This document shows, piece by piece, positions 8,885-19,286 of a DNA stretch of 62,876 nt (position 1 is its first letter; every line of letters begins with the position of its first letter). The notes under the pieces were generated by a model. That model searched no databases. It had not been told where the DNA came from and worked only from the letters and a program-made list of their open reading frames with translations. Source of the DNA: Bacteroidales bacterium (GTDB taxonomy: Bacteria; Bacteroidota; Bacteroidia; Bacteroidales; WCHB1-69); contig JAGCCZ010000003.1 in assembly GCA_017651425.1 (NCBI GenBank), positions 1-62,876 of the forward strand, in the 5' to 3' direction. A program made the position numbers and the translations under genes.

Positions 8885-9274
8885 ATGGAAGATATTATAT
8901 CCATTCTTGTATTGATAATTCTCGGTCTGGCACCCACAATCATCAAGGCGGTCAAGGAGAAGGGGAAGGTTGTGACGCCTCCGCCGGTGGATGAGCCAGA
9001 TTTCGAGGATTTCGAGTATGAAACGATCGCGAAAGAAGATGATTCAAAAATGCGACAAACGGTGACAAATTCGCCAAATGATTCCGATTATTTCACATAC
9101 GAGACGATGGATCCTGAGACTGATTCTTTTGTGGAGGAAGAAAGAAAAACGGCTGTAATTAATCCGCAAAATATTGATAATGAGAAGGAAAAAGTGCCTC
9201 AATTCAATTTTGACGAGGAGGAATTATACAAGGGAGTCATCTACTCGGAAATTCTCAAAAGAAAATATAATTAA
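8885..9274 (+). CDS. Small membrane-anchored acidic protein, unknown function
   Basis: This 129-residue protein has one N-terminal hydrophobic segment (about 4-22) followed by a strongly acidic, low-complexity tail with two similar pieces, FEDFEYETI and DYFTYETM. I recognise no family. The intact reading frame, a start 46 bp after yihY and a normal stop support a real gene. The topology (short N-terminus out, acidic tail in the cytoplasm) is inferred. Confidence 0.6.
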   Translation: MEDIISILVLIILGLAPTIIKAVKEKGKVVTPPPVDEPDFEDFEYETIAKEDDSKMRQTVTNSPNDSDYFTYETMDPETDSFVEEERKTAVINPQNIDNEKEKVPQFNFDEEELYKGVIYSEILKRKYN

Positions 9275-9409
9275 CTCACAATCAATGTTTTGTTTTTGTT
9301 CTAATATTTTGTTTGTAAATTAGGAAAAAACACCGTGGCAAACAAACGATATTTTTTTTATTTTAGCACCCTTAAAAATTTGCATAAATCTAATGTTTAA
9401 TATAAATTC

Positions 9410-12400
9410 ATGGCTATGATTAAAAAGTTACTCTTAACATTCGGAGTGATCATTCTTTTCACTGGCATTGCATTTTCGCAGACCTCCTTGGTTAGGGGAA
9501 AGGTTGTCGATCAAGCGAACGACCCGCTTCCTTACACAAGGGTGTCGCTCCTTTCTGGAGACAAGACTGTGAACATGGCATATACCGATGATAAAGGTGA
9601 GTATCAGCTTTTTAGTGTTGAAGCGGGTACCTACAACATCGTGGCAGAGCCACAGATGAATTGTAAGAACTCCCAACGCAAAAACGATGTCCAGGTCTCC
9701 GCTGGACTGACGGTTTTTGTCGATTTCGACATCAACTGTACCAGTGAAATCAAGGAGGTTGTGGTGACGTATGAGCCCCCGGTCTTCACGCAGGACAACA
9801 CGAGTTCCACCACGCGTATCAGTGGTGAAAACTTGAAGACCACGCCCGGTCGTTCTGTGACCAGCGCTTTGGCGAACCTCGAGGGTGTGACCGGCTTGGA
9901 CGGCGCCATCAGTTCCGTGCGTGGTAACCGTGCCGATGGTCAGCAAACCATCGTCGACGGTGTCCGTGTGCGTGGTAGCGGTGGTGTCTCCATGGCATCC
10001 ATCGAAGAGGCCCAGCTCATCCAGGGCGGTATTCCCGCCGAGTATGGTGATGGTACCTCTTTCACGGTCATCACGACAAAATCCGCCCCGAAGGAGTTCC
10101 ACGGCTCCCTTGAGCTGAGAGGTTCCATCGATGGCTACAACAACTTCTTGGGTGCATTCACCATTTCCGGTCCCCTTTTGAAAGGCAAGAAGACAAACGA
10201 GCCCACACGTATCGGCTTCCTGTTCAGCGGTGAGGTTTCATACGACCACGACGCATCCCCTGCCCGCGGCGGCACATGGGAGGCCAACCAGGATGTGATT
10301 GACGCTCTTATCGCCCAACCGCTTCGTTACAGCAACGAAGAGTACGGCGCATTCTATCAGGAAGGCTGTTACCTTACCAGCGAGTCTTTCCACAAACGCC
10401 GCGTCAGAAAGAACGCCGGCACTTGGGACTACCTCGGACAACTCAAGTTCGACTTCACCATGGGTAAGAACCACAATATGCGTCTCTCCCTCGGCGGTTC
10501 CTACGAATATGTGAAACAAAGATCCTGGAGCACAACCTACGCCCTGTTCAATGTGGAGAACAACCCCGTCGTGAAACAAGGTACCATGCGTTTGAACGCC
10601 CGTTTGAATCACCGTGTCTTCACCGACACCACGGGTAGGGCTACCCTGAAGAATGTCATGTATGACATTAACGCCAACTATACCCGCGTGAACGGAATGT
10701 CATACGCACCCCAGTTCAAGGACCGCTTCTTTGAATATGGCTATATTGGCAAGTTCAATACGACAAAGGTCAGAAGTTACGAAAGAGTGGATGAAGTTCA
10801 CATCCCCAACCCGTATGACACCCTGAGCGATTGGGTTATTTACAACGCCAATGTCTTCCAAGGTTGGTACGATTCCGTCGTGACGTTTGCCATCAACCCG
10901 AACTATAATGTGAACCCCATTCTTGCCCAATACAACCTGAATCTGTTGGAGCAGTTCCCCATTGAGGACTTATACAACTATTATGGCACCTCCGTCCCCT
11001 ACGACCTGAACACCTACATGACTTTCGGTGGTCTGCGTAACGGTGACACCCCGGATCCTATCTACTCCATGTACAACTCTCCCGGATCTGTCTATGGCAG
11101 CTACAGCAAGTCTCAGACAGAACAGATCGGTTTGAAGGCCAGCATCTCCATGAACTTGAGCAACCACGAACTGAAGTTTGGTTATGATTTCGAGAAACTG
11201 ACCTACCGTGGCTATGGCTTGGCCCCCATCACGCTTTGGACTTTGATGCGTAACCAAGCAAACTCCCACATCGGCGAGTTGGATATGAGCAACCCGATTG
11301 TGACCGACGATGGCGAAATCTACACCGTTGACTACAACCGTTTGATCAGCCTTGACGACCAGACCGTGTTCGATAGAAATCTTCGTAACAAGTTGGGCCT
11401 CAATCCTGACGGTGACGATTGGATTGACTTGGACAGCTATGATCCCAGCACTTTTGACATTGGCATGTTTACTGCAGAAGACCTCTTGTTGGGTACCTCT
11501 TCCGGTTCAAGCTCCTTGGTCAGCTACTATGGCTATGACTATACCGGTGCCAAGATCCGCACAAAAACCACAATTGAAGACTTCTTCAATGCCACTGATG
11601 CAAACGGTCGCAGAACCTACAACATCGGTGCTTACGAGCCTGTTTACATGGCATTCTATCTGCAGGATAAGTTCTCCATCAGCACCATGTTGTTCAACAT
11701 CGGTTTGCGTGTTGACCGTTTCGACGCTAACCAGCAAGTGCTGAAGGATCCGTATCTGTTCCGTGAGGCCTATACGGTTGGCGAACTGCGTTCCATGAAC
11801 CCCGAAATCCAGTTCGTGGGTAATGCTGAAGACGACTGGGTTGTCTATTACTCCGGTATGGACACTTATATGAGTGATGCCGACATCAGAGGCGGTGAAT
11901 TCAACACCTCTTCCATCGTGGGTTATCGTTACGGTGACACATGGTACAACTCTACCGGTAACGAGGTTTCCGACCCCGAATCCGACCTTTCCCTCTATGT
12001 CAACGGCCCGATCTTGAAAAACCCGATTTACAACGAAAACAACGAGATGATCTCCGGTATCACGAAGGTGGAAGCCGGCGCTTTCAAAGACTATGAGGCA
12101 AAATGGTCTGTCATGCCGCGTATCTCCTTCTCCTTCCCTGTTAGCGACAACTCTTTGTTCTACGCACACTATAACATCATTACCTCCCGTCCCACCAACC
12201 TTCAGATTTCCCCGGTGGACTACCTCTTCATTTCCAAGAGAAATGCTGCCAGCGACATTGTCAACAACCCGAACATGAAACCGCAACAGTCCATCGACTA
12301 TGAAATCGGTTTCCGTCAGAAGATTGGTGCCAAGTCCGCTATCAGTATCAGTGCTTACTATTCTGAGAAACGTAACCAAATCCAGGCTTACCGTTTCTCC

Positions 12401-13228
12401 GGTGCATATCCGAACACCTATTATTCTTATCAGAACATTGACTTCGGTACCGTTCAAGGTTTCACATTCTCCTATAGAATGAACAGAACCAAGAACCTGA
12501 CCATGTCTGCCAACTACACCCTGCAATATGCCAAGGGTACCGGTTCTGGTACAACTTCCCAGTTGAGCATCTTGGCCGCCGGTCAGCCGAACTTGAGAAC
12601 TCTGACCAACCTCTCCTTCGACCAAAGACACAGAATCGGTGTCAACTTGGACTATCGTTTGGGTAGCGGCACGGACTACAAGGGACCGAAGAAAGAGAAA
12701 GTCGTTGTGGCTGAAGATGGCACGAAGACCACAAAATCCATCGAGTGGTTCGCCAACACTGGTGTCTCCCTCCTTTTCTCTGCTGCTTCCGGTATGCCTT
12801 ATACCCGTTCCAGCACTCCGTTCTCCACGATTGTCTCCGGTACCTCTTCCCAGCTTTCCGGTTCCATCAATGGTTCCAATATGCCGTGGCAATTCCAATG
12901 CGACCTTCGTATCGACAGAACCTTCATGTTCAACATGAACAAGAATGCCAAGGATAAGGACGGTCGTCCGAAATCTGCGAAACCCGGTTACCTCACCATC
13001 TATGTTGACATCCAGAACCTCTTCAACTTCAAGAACGTGGTGTCTGTCTATGACTACACGGGCAACCCTGACGACGACGGTTACCTTTCCGCTGCCGAGT
13101 ACCAGCAGGCCATTAACTCCCAAGTGTATGTGCCTTCTTACAAGGACTACTATCTCATGAGAGTGCAGAATCCCTACAACTACAGCCGTCCTATCCGCGC
13201 CAGTTTGGGTATTCAATTCAGTTTTTAA
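9410..13228 (+). CDS. TonB-dependent outer-membrane receptor with carboxypeptidase-regulatory-like domain
   Basis: This 1272-residue protein has a signal peptide (ending at about residue 24, AFSQ), a CarboxypepD_reg-like beta-sandwich (about 27-110; VRGKVVDQANDPLPYTRV), a plug domain (about 125-230; TRISGENLKTTPGRSV, then SVRGNRADGQQTIVDGVRVRG) and a long beta-barrel ending in an aromatic residue (IQFSF). There is no SusD partner; the next gene is a giant T9SS-type secreted protein, then a PorV/PorQ protein. This points to a secretion- or surface-assembly-linked receptor rather than a glycan-uptake pair. Codon use is narrow (many GGT, CGT, AGA), suggesting high expression. Translation may start at 9410 or at the second ATG, 9416. 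Confidence 0.92.
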   Translation: MAMIKKLLLTFGVIILFTGIAFSQTSLVRGKVVDQANDPLPYTRVSLLSGDKTVNMAYTDDKGEYQLFSVEAGTYNIVAEPQMNCKNSQRKNDVQVSAGLTVFVDFDINCTSEIKEVVVTYEPPVFTQDNTSSTTRISGENLKTTPGRSVTSALANLEGVTGLDGAISSVRGNRADGQQTIVDGVRVRGSGGVSMASIEEAQLIQGGIPAEYGDGTSFTVITTKSAPKEFHGSLELRGSIDGYNNFLGAFTISGPLLKGKKTNEPTRIGFLFSGEVSYDHDASPARGGTWEANQDVIDALIAQPLRYSNEEYGAFYQEGCYLTSESFHKRRVRKNAGTWDYLGQLKFDFTMGKNHNMRLSLGGSYEYVKQRSWSTTYALFNVENNPVVKQGTMRLNARLNHRVFTDTTGRATLKNVMYDINANYTRVNGMSYAPQFKDRFFEYGYIGKFNTTKVRSYERVDEVHIPNPYDTLSDWVIYNANVFQGWYDSVVTFAINPNYNVNPILAQYNLNLLEQFPIEDLYNYYGTSVPYDLNTYMTFGGLRNGDTPDPIYSMYNSPGSVYGSYSKSQTEQIGLKASISMNLSNHELKFGYDFEKLTYRGYGLAPITLWTLMRNQANSHIGELDMSNPIVTDDGEIYTVDYNRLISLDDQTVFDRNLRNKLGLNPDGDDWIDLDSYDPSTFDIGMFTAEDLLLGTSSGSSSLVSYYGYDYTGAKIRTKTTIEDFFNATDANGRRTYNIGAYEPVYMAFYLQDKFSISTMLFNIGLRVDRFDANQQVLKDPYLFREAYTVGELRSMNPEIQFVGNAEDDWVVYYSGMDTYMSDADIRGGEFNTSSIVGYRYGDTWYNSTGNEVSDPESDLSLYVNGPILKNPIYNENNEMISGITKVEAGAFKDYEAKWSVMPRISFSFPVSDNSLFYAHYNIITSRPTNLQISPVDYLFISKRNAASDIVNNPNMKPQQSIDYEIGFRQKIGAKSAISISAYYSEKRNQIQAYRFSGAYPNTYYSYQNIDFGTVQGFTFSYRMNRTKNLTMSANYTLQYAKGTGSGTTSQLSILAAGQPNLRTLTNLSFDQRHRIGVNLDYRLGSGTDYKGPKKEKVVVAEDGTKTTKSIEWFANTGVSLLFSAASGMPYTRSSTPFSTIVSGTSSQLSGSINGSNMPWQFQCDLRIDRTFMFNMNKNAKDKDGRPKSAKPGYLTIYVDIQNLFNFKNVVSVYDYTGNPDDDGYLSAAEYQQAINSQVYVPSYKDYYLMRVQNPYNYSRPIRASLGIQFSF

Positions 13229-13254
13229 TCGTTTGATATAAAATAGAAAGAAAT

Positions 13255-16200
13255 ATGAAAAACAGTATTAAAATTTTCTGCTTAACACTCCTTGCCACAT
13301 GTCTCTTTGCAGGCTCTGTGCAGGCTGAAAAAGTCAAGGGAGTGGTTCGTAAATCTTCCCCCAAAGCTGAATCAGCCACGTGTCTTCCGGCAGCCAGCTC
13401 CAATGAGCTGACCGTGAACAATGTTCGTGCATACATCGAGACTGGTGGTACGATGTGGTTCAAGGAAATTGCTGAATATGAGGTCCCCAAAGGTTCCAAT
13501 AAAACATCCATGTTCAGTGCCGGTTTGTGGATTGGTGGTCTTGACGTCAATGGCCAGTTGAAATTGGCCGCCGTGCGATTCAGACAAGTCGGTGACGACT
13601 ATTGGACAGGCCCCCTGAAAACCACGGGTGCCAGCACGACACAATCCATGTGTATCAAATTCGACAAACTCTTCAAAATCACCCGTTCCGAGGTTGACAG
13701 ACATATCTCCGGCTATAACACTTCCGGATATGTGATGCCTTCCAGCATCGCCAACTGGCCCGCCCATGGCGATGAGGGTTACTCCTACTTCCTCGCTCCC
13801 TTCAAGGATGTCAACGGCAACAGCGTCTATGATCCTGAAAACGGTGACTACCCGTACTATGACATCAACAACGACCTCTGTCCTTGGACGGAGGACAACA
13901 TTGCCCTTGCCGCTGCCCACGCCCTCCCGAGAACTCCTGAGGACTTGATGTACTACGGCACCGACTGGCATAACTCCAATGGTATGATCTACGCCGACCA
14001 TGTGTTGAAGGGCGATGAGACCCTCTTCTGGATCTTCAACGATAACGCCGGTCCTCACACCGAGTCCAGCGGTAGCCCTATCGGACTTGAGATTCGTGGT
14101 CAGGCATTCGGCTTCGCCACGAACGACGAGCTCAACAACATGACATTCTACTCTTACGAAATCATCAACCGTTCCACATACCGTTTGACCAACACCTATT
14201 TCTCCCAGTGGGTTGACCCCGATTTGGGATATGCCAAGGATGACTATGTGGGTTGCGATGTGTCTCGTGGTCTCGGCTACTGCTACAACGGTTCCAATGT
14301 TGACGGTACCGGTCAAATTGAGGCTTACGGCGACCAACCGCCTGCCGTCGGCGTTGACTTCTTCCAGGGCCCGTACATGGACGCCGATGGAAGAGACAAC
14401 CCGAAATTCTATCCCGACAGCGCCTCTGTCCCCGGCTATTGCGACCGTTTCCTCAAAGGTTCTTATCCTGCTGACCAAATGGCTATCAATGGTGTCAACT
14501 TCGGTGACCAGATTGTGGATAACGAGCGTTTCGGTATGAGAAGATTCGTCTATCACAACAATGACAACTCCGTGACGGGTGACCCGAGAGACGCTTACGA
14601 GTATTATAACATGCTTCAAGGTATCTGGAAGGATAACACCAAGATGAAGTACGGTGGTAACGCCCATACTTCCAATGGCGGTAATGGTCCAGACTGCGAC
14701 TTCATGTTCCCGGCCCTCTCCGATGTGTGTAACTGGGGTACGAAAGGTGTTGACCCCAACCTGTCACAGTATGGTGCCGATGGCTGGACTGAAGCCAATG
14801 TGGGCAACGCTCCTTATGACCGTCGTTTCATGCAGTCCGCTGGTCCGTTCACCCTGCAACCGGGTTCTGTCAACTACATCACGGTGGGTATTCCTTGGGC
14901 ACGTGCTTCCCAAGGTGGTGCACAAGCCTCTGTCGAGTTGCTGAAACTGGCCGATGACAAGTGCCAATCCCTCTTCGAAAACTGCTTTAAGACCCTGGAT
15001 GGTCCTGATGCTCCCGACATCACCATTCGTGAGCTCGAAAACGAGTTGATCCTGTACATCAGCAATGAGGACAAGAACAGCAACAACTATCACGAGACTT
15101 ATGAAGAACTGGATCCCCAGATCACCAGAACGCTTTCGCAAACGTCTCTCGTGAGCACACATGACACTGTTTACACCTATCACGCCGACGGTACTCCCGA
15201 CACGATTGTGACGGAGACCATCGTTCCCGTGACCACTCACGACACGCTCTCGACAGAACAACGTAAATATCATTTCGAAGGTTATCAGATCTATCAATTG
15301 GCCAACGCTTCCGTCAGCGTCACCGACTTGAACGATGCCAGCAAGGCTGTTTTGATTGGTCAGTGCGATGTCGAGAACGAAGCCGGACAACTCATCAACT
15401 GGGTCTATAACGAAGCCCTCGCTTCCTCTGTGGCCACCGAAATGGTGAACGGATCCAACAATGGTATTTTCCACTCCTTCAGTGTGAAAGAAGACAAGTT
15501 TGCTACTGGTACCAACAAGAGACTGGTCAACCACAAGCAATACTACTTCCTCGTGTTGGCATACGGTTATAACTGCTACAAGGAGTTCAAGCTTGAAGAC
15601 GGCTATCTTGACGGTCAAATTTCGCCGTACCTTGCCGGTCGTCGTAACATCAAGGTCTATACCGGTACTCCTCATAAGTCTGTGGAGAACTTGCAACAGG
15701 CCGTGTATGGTGACCAGCCGATGATCACACGTATTGAAGGCCAGGGTAATGGCGGATTTTTCCTCGATATGACGGACGAAAGCCGCGACATGATTCTTGC
15801 CAACAATGTTTATAACAACATTCAATACAAGAACAACTATGGTCCTCTGAACATCATGGTGGTTGACCCGTTGCAGGTGAAGCCCTTTGATTACTACATC
15901 AAGTTCCTGCCCAATGATGTGGACAATGATGTGAACGACAGCACTGAATGGCAACTCATCATTTCCGATGAAGTGACAGACGAAGAGTTGGCTGAATTGG
16001 GAATTCCCCGCGTAGATACGGCCGGTATGCCTATCAGTAAGACCAACGAACAACTCTTCCTCGACCTCGGTATTTCCGTTTCCCTGAAGAATGCACAGTT
16101 CAAGATTCACCAGAAAGATCTGGATGAGTATGTGGCTTCCACGGAGCGCGGTTACAGCTACTCCAACCTCCACATGTACGGTCAGGTTGACTTTGTTGGT

Positions 16201-17985
16201 TCCTCCATCGACTTTGGCGGTGGCTCGGCATGGCTTTCGGGTGTTTCCGATATCGAAGGTGACTTCCCCGCCAACTGGATTCACTCCGGACAATATTCCA
16301 CTGGTAAATGGTACGACTGGGCTTATCATGGACATCCTGATGGCCAGGATGGTGCTGAAGACGAATACGGCAAGTGGCGTACCGAAGATATGTGCATGAT
16401 TGTCGGTGAGGGAGTGTTGAACAAAGACGAGACAAGCCGTGCGTTCAAAGATCCTAACCAACAATTCGAAAAAGTAATTAACGGCACATGGTCTCCATAC
16501 GTGCTTTCCTCTCCTTACGACGGCGGTCCGCAAGCCAAGTATCTTGTTCCTGATGACAAGTTGTTCCTGGAGCCCAATGGATCACCTACTCCCGGCGCAC
16601 AACCTTCACCTGCTTATTTCAGTTTCTCAGACTTTGGTTCTGTGCCGAGACGTGCAGGTTACAACCAAACGATGACCAATCTCTATTCCATCGATGTGGT
16701 TTTGACTTCCGACAAAAGCAAGTGGACACGCGCCCTCGTTCTGGAGGCCGGTGGTGCCACCCAGGAAGAAAACTACATGGTGACCCAAGAATTCCACGGT
16801 GCGATTTATCATAACGTCAGACATGAACCGAAGAAATGCCCGTCTGTTGACAAGGACGGTAATCCTGAGACAAATCCCTTCGCTGGTCAGGAGACTGGTT
16901 TCGGTTGGTTCCCGGGCTATGCCATCAATGTGGAGACGGGTGAGCGTCTGAACATCATGTTCGCTGAGAACTCTCTCGACACGTTCAACCACGGTAACGA
17001 CATGATCTTTAACCCGACGGATGTGTATGCCTTCTACCGCAACTTGGAGACTGGAGAATACATATATGACGAAGAGACGGGTGAGCCTTTTGCCATGAGT
17101 CAAACCGTGTTCAACAATTACCGTGAAGCTTATGGTGTCTTGTTTGGCGAGCCGCTGAACGGTGGTCGTCACTACATCTATGTTTGCGGCAGCTCCGGCA
17201 ACACTTGCTCCATGCCGTATCACTCCGCTTCACGTCATCGTAACTACAATGACGGCGGAACGGTGTGGCAGAACAACGGCGGCACCATTGAGGGCACTTC
17301 CCTGCCTTTCTACGAGTGCGGTCCGTACGACGAGTGCGCATGGCTGAACGCCAAGTTCAAATCCTTCACCGGTATCACAACCATGGGCGAAAACAACAGA
17401 ATGCGTCAAAAAATGCAGCTGTTCAACAACGTGATGTGGACCAGCATCCCGATGCCGGCCGTGAACCGCGAAAAAGATTGGTTGTCCACCGACGCCACCA
17501 TCAAGATTCGTGTTTCCCGTCCGTATTTGAGATACTCATCCCGTTGGTACGACGATCCTTCAACTGCTCCGAACACTTCGTTGAACGATGGATACCCGAT
17601 GTACGAGTTCACAACCAAGAATCTCGCACCCAAGAGAGCCTCTTCTGAAGAGGAAATCCAGACCTTGTTGGATGAAATCAACATTGTCCCGAATCCTTAC
17701 TATGGCTTCTCTCAATATGAAAACACTGCTTTGGAGAACTATGTGCGCATTGTGAACCTCCCGACCAAGTGTACCATCTCTATCTTCACCGTCAATGGAA
17801 CTCTGATCAGAACCATTACAAAGGGTGATGCCGCTACCTCATACGTCCAGTGGGATCTGAAGAACCACGCCAACATTCCTATTTCCGGTGGTGTTTACAT
17901 CATCCATGTGAAAGCCGATGGCATTGGTGAAAGAACCCTCAAATTCTTCTGTGCTATGCGTCCGACCGACTTGAATGGTTTCTAA
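13255..17985 (+). CDS. Very large secreted protein with a T9SS type A-like C-terminal sorting domain
   Basis: This 1576-residue protein has a signal peptide (cleavage near VQAEK). A conserved N-terminal block follows (AYIETGGTMWFKEIAEYEVP, then SAGLWIGG), of a kind I associate with large T9SS cargo proteins. The middle is rich in Asp, Tyr and Gly and has no enzyme motif I recognise. The last 90 residues form a sorting-like domain: VPNPYYGFSQYEN, then NLPTKCTISIFTVNGTLIRT, WDLKN and GGVYIIHVKA. It ends with an extra FFCAMRPTDLNGF tail. The gene lies 26 bp after the TonB receptor and 30 bp before a PorV/PorQ gene, so the three form an operon. A surface-layer or receptor-associated exoprotein is plausible but not shown. 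Confidence 0.85.
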   Translation: MKNSIKIFCLTLLATCLFAGSVQAEKVKGVVRKSSPKAESATCLPAASSNELTVNNVRAYIETGGTMWFKEIAEYEVPKGSNKTSMFSAGLWIGGLDVNGQLKLAAVRFRQVGDDYWTGPLKTTGASTTQSMCIKFDKLFKITRSEVDRHISGYNTSGYVMPSSIANWPAHGDEGYSYFLAPFKDVNGNSVYDPENGDYPYYDINNDLCPWTEDNIALAAAHALPRTPEDLMYYGTDWHNSNGMIYADHVLKGDETLFWIFNDNAGPHTESSGSPIGLEIRGQAFGFATNDELNNMTFYSYEIINRSTYRLTNTYFSQWVDPDLGYAKDDYVGCDVSRGLGYCYNGSNVDGTGQIEAYGDQPPAVGVDFFQGPYMDADGRDNPKFYPDSASVPGYCDRFLKGSYPADQMAINGVNFGDQIVDNERFGMRRFVYHNNDNSVTGDPRDAYEYYNMLQGIWKDNTKMKYGGNAHTSNGGNGPDCDFMFPALSDVCNWGTKGVDPNLSQYGADGWTEANVGNAPYDRRFMQSAGPFTLQPGSVNYITVGIPWARASQGGAQASVELLKLADDKCQSLFENCFKTLDGPDAPDITIRELENELILYISNEDKNSNNYHETYEELDPQITRTLSQTSLVSTHDTVYTYHADGTPDTIVTETIVPVTTHDTLSTEQRKYHFEGYQIYQLANASVSVTDLNDASKAVLIGQCDVENEAGQLINWVYNEALASSVATEMVNGSNNGIFHSFSVKEDKFATGTNKRLVNHKQYYFLVLAYGYNCYKEFKLEDGYLDGQISPYLAGRRNIKVYTGTPHKSVENLQQAVYGDQPMITRIEGQGNGGFFLDMTDESRDMILANNVYNNIQYKNNYGPLNIMVVDPLQVKPFDYYIKFLPNDVDNDVNDSTEWQLIISDEVTDEELAELGIPRVDTAGMPISKTNEQLFLDLGISVSLKNAQFKIHQKDLDEYVASTERGYSYSNLHMYGQVDFVGSSIDFGGGSAWLSGVSDIEGDFPANWIHSGQYSTGKWYDWAYHGHPDGQDGAEDEYGKWRTEDMCMIVGEGVLNKDETSRAFKDPNQQFEKVINGTWSPYVLSSPYDGGPQAKYLVPDDKLFLEPNGSPTPGAQPSPAYFSFSDFGSVPRRAGYNQTMTNLYSIDVVLTSDKSKWTRALVLEAGGATQEENYMVTQEFHGAIYHNVRHEPKKCPSVDKDGNPETNPFAGQETGFGWFPGYAINVETGERLNIMFAENSLDTFNHGNDMIFNPTDVYAFYRNLETGEYIYDEETGEPFAMSQTVFNNYREAYGVLFGEPLNGGRHYIYVCGSSGNTCSMPYHSASRHRNYNDGGTVWQNNGGTIEGTSLPFYECGPYDECAWLNAKFKSFTGITTMGENNRMRQKMQLFNNVMWTSIPMPAVNREKDWLSTDATIKIRVSRPYLRYSSRWYDDPSTAPNTSLNDGYPMYEFTTKNLAPKRASSEEEIQTLLDEINIVPNPYYGFSQYENTALENYVRIVNLPTKCTISIFTVNGTLIRTITKGDAATSYVQWDLKNHANIPISGGVYIIHVKADGIGERTLKFFCAMRPTDLNGF

Positions 17986-18015
17986 AATTATTAATATCGC
18001 AAAAAACTAAGAAGT

Positions 18016-19209
18016 ATGAAAAACATATATAAGTCATTAATAATTTGCACATTAGTTGCCTTGTTGTCGGTCTGTGCTTCCAACACAGCATGGGCTGGTA
18101 ACCGTGACCGTTCCGGTCAGGCTGGTGCTTCCCATCTTCTGATTGATCCATGGGCCCGCACCAGTGGAATGGCGAATGCCGGAGTTGCTGAAATCAGAGG
18201 CCTTGAATCTGTTTTCTCCAATGTGGCAGGCTTGACCTACATCACGAAAACCCAATTTGCCTTCAACCGCACCCAGTATCTGGTGGGCTCCAACTGTGGC
18301 ATTAACATCAATGCCTTGGCTTTTGCCCAGCACCTTGGTAAAGAGAGAGATTTCGGTACCATTGCCGTCTCTTTCTCCACCATGGGCTTCGGAAAAATTC
18401 CAGTGACCACAGTGGCCCAGCCTGAAGGCGGCCTTGGAACGTTCAGCCCGTCCCTGTCGGTCATCGGTATTCACTACGCCAAGTCTTTCAACAACTTCAT
18501 CAAGGGTGGTATCTCCTTGAAGATCATCAACGAAAGCATTGCTGACTTGCACGCAACCGGCTTTGCACTCGATGCAGGTATCCAATATATCACGGGTGCG
18601 TATGAGCAGTTCAAGATTGGTGTCACTTTGAAGAACATCGGTCTGCCGATGTCGTATAAGGGCGATGGTCTCACCTATAGAGGTGAAATCTCCAACACAG
18701 ACGTGGAACAATCCCTCAACGTTCGTTCCGCCGAGTTCGAGATGCCGTCCTTGTTGGTGATTGGTATTTCCTACGACTTCCTTTGGTTTGGTGGCCAATA
18801 CGCTTCCATGACCAAGGATGAGAGAAAAGAGGAAGGCTTTACCCGTGAAGATGCTATGCACAGACTCACCCTTTGTGGTGCCTTCACCGCCAACTCCTAT
18901 TCCCGTGACATCTTCTCCGTCGGCATCGAATACGGCTTTATGCAGTATTTCATGGTGCGCGCCGGTTATGGCTTGGAGAACATTGGCAAGAAGAAGACCA
19001 CTGAAATCAATGAAAACGGTCAGGAACAAGTTGTCAATACCATCTTGTGGAACTCTGACTCTTTCTTCTCCGGTCCTTCTGTAGGTGCCACTGCCGTCAT
19101 TCCCTTGAAGAAGGGTAATACGGGCTCCAGAATCTACATTGACTATGCTTATCGCTTTACGAGCAAGTGGAGAGGTAACCATGTCATGGGCATCAAGTTC
19201 ACTTTGTAA
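18016..19209 (+). CDS. PorV/PorQ family outer-membrane barrel protein
   Basis: This 397-residue protein has a signal peptide (ending at about residue 27) followed by the family start AGASHLLIDPWARTSGMANAGVA and the SVFSNVAGL motif (equivalent to the WNPAGL of PorV and FadL-like barrels). The rest is alternating beta-strands consistent with a 14-stranded barrel. In T9SS, PorV shuttles cargo from the translocon to the attachment complex and PorQ serves PorZ. This is a third, cargo-linked paralogue rather than clearly either. It is the last gene of the receptor/giant protein operon and is followed by a strong terminator. Confidence 0.85.
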   Translation: MKNIYKSLIICTLVALLSVCASNTAWAGNRDRSGQAGASHLLIDPWARTSGMANAGVAEIRGLESVFSNVAGLTYITKTQFAFNRTQYLVGSNCGININALAFAQHLGKERDFGTIAVSFSTMGFGKIPVTTVAQPEGGLGTFSPSLSVIGIHYAKSFNNFIKGGISLKIINESIADLHATGFALDAGIQYITGAYEQFKIGVTLKNIGLPMSYKGDGLTYRGEISNTDVEQSLNVRSAEFEMPSLLVIGISYDFLWFGGQYASMTKDERKEEGFTREDAMHRLTLCGAFTANSYSRDIFSVGIEYGFMQYFMVRAGYGLENIGKKKTTEINENGQEQVVNTILWNSDSFFSGPSVGATAVIPLKKGNTGSRIYIDYAYRFTSKWRGNHVMGIKFTL

Positions 19210-19235
19210 TATCTATTGACCTTTATAAGTAATAA

Positions 19236-19267
19236 TAGAAGAGACTTTCACGAGTCTCTTCTATTTT
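19236..19267 (+). terminator. Rho-independent terminator after the PorV/PorQ-like gene
   Basis: A perfect 11-bp stem (TAGAAGAGACT / AGTCTCTTCTA) with a 6-nt loop is followed by TTTT. It closes the 9.4-19.2 kb operon, 27 bp after the stop codon and 20 bp before the greA start. Confidence 0.88.
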
Positions 19268-19286
19268 GTATAATAAAAACACAGTT

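Noticed and set aside
11507..13216. Long antisense reading frame opposite the TonB receptor
   Set aside because: Same reason: biased codon use in the receptor gene keeps the opposite frame open.
19266..19286. TTG start for greA seven codons upstream
   Set aside because: It falls inside the terminator stem of the preceding gene; the ATG at 19287 gives the normal GreA length.
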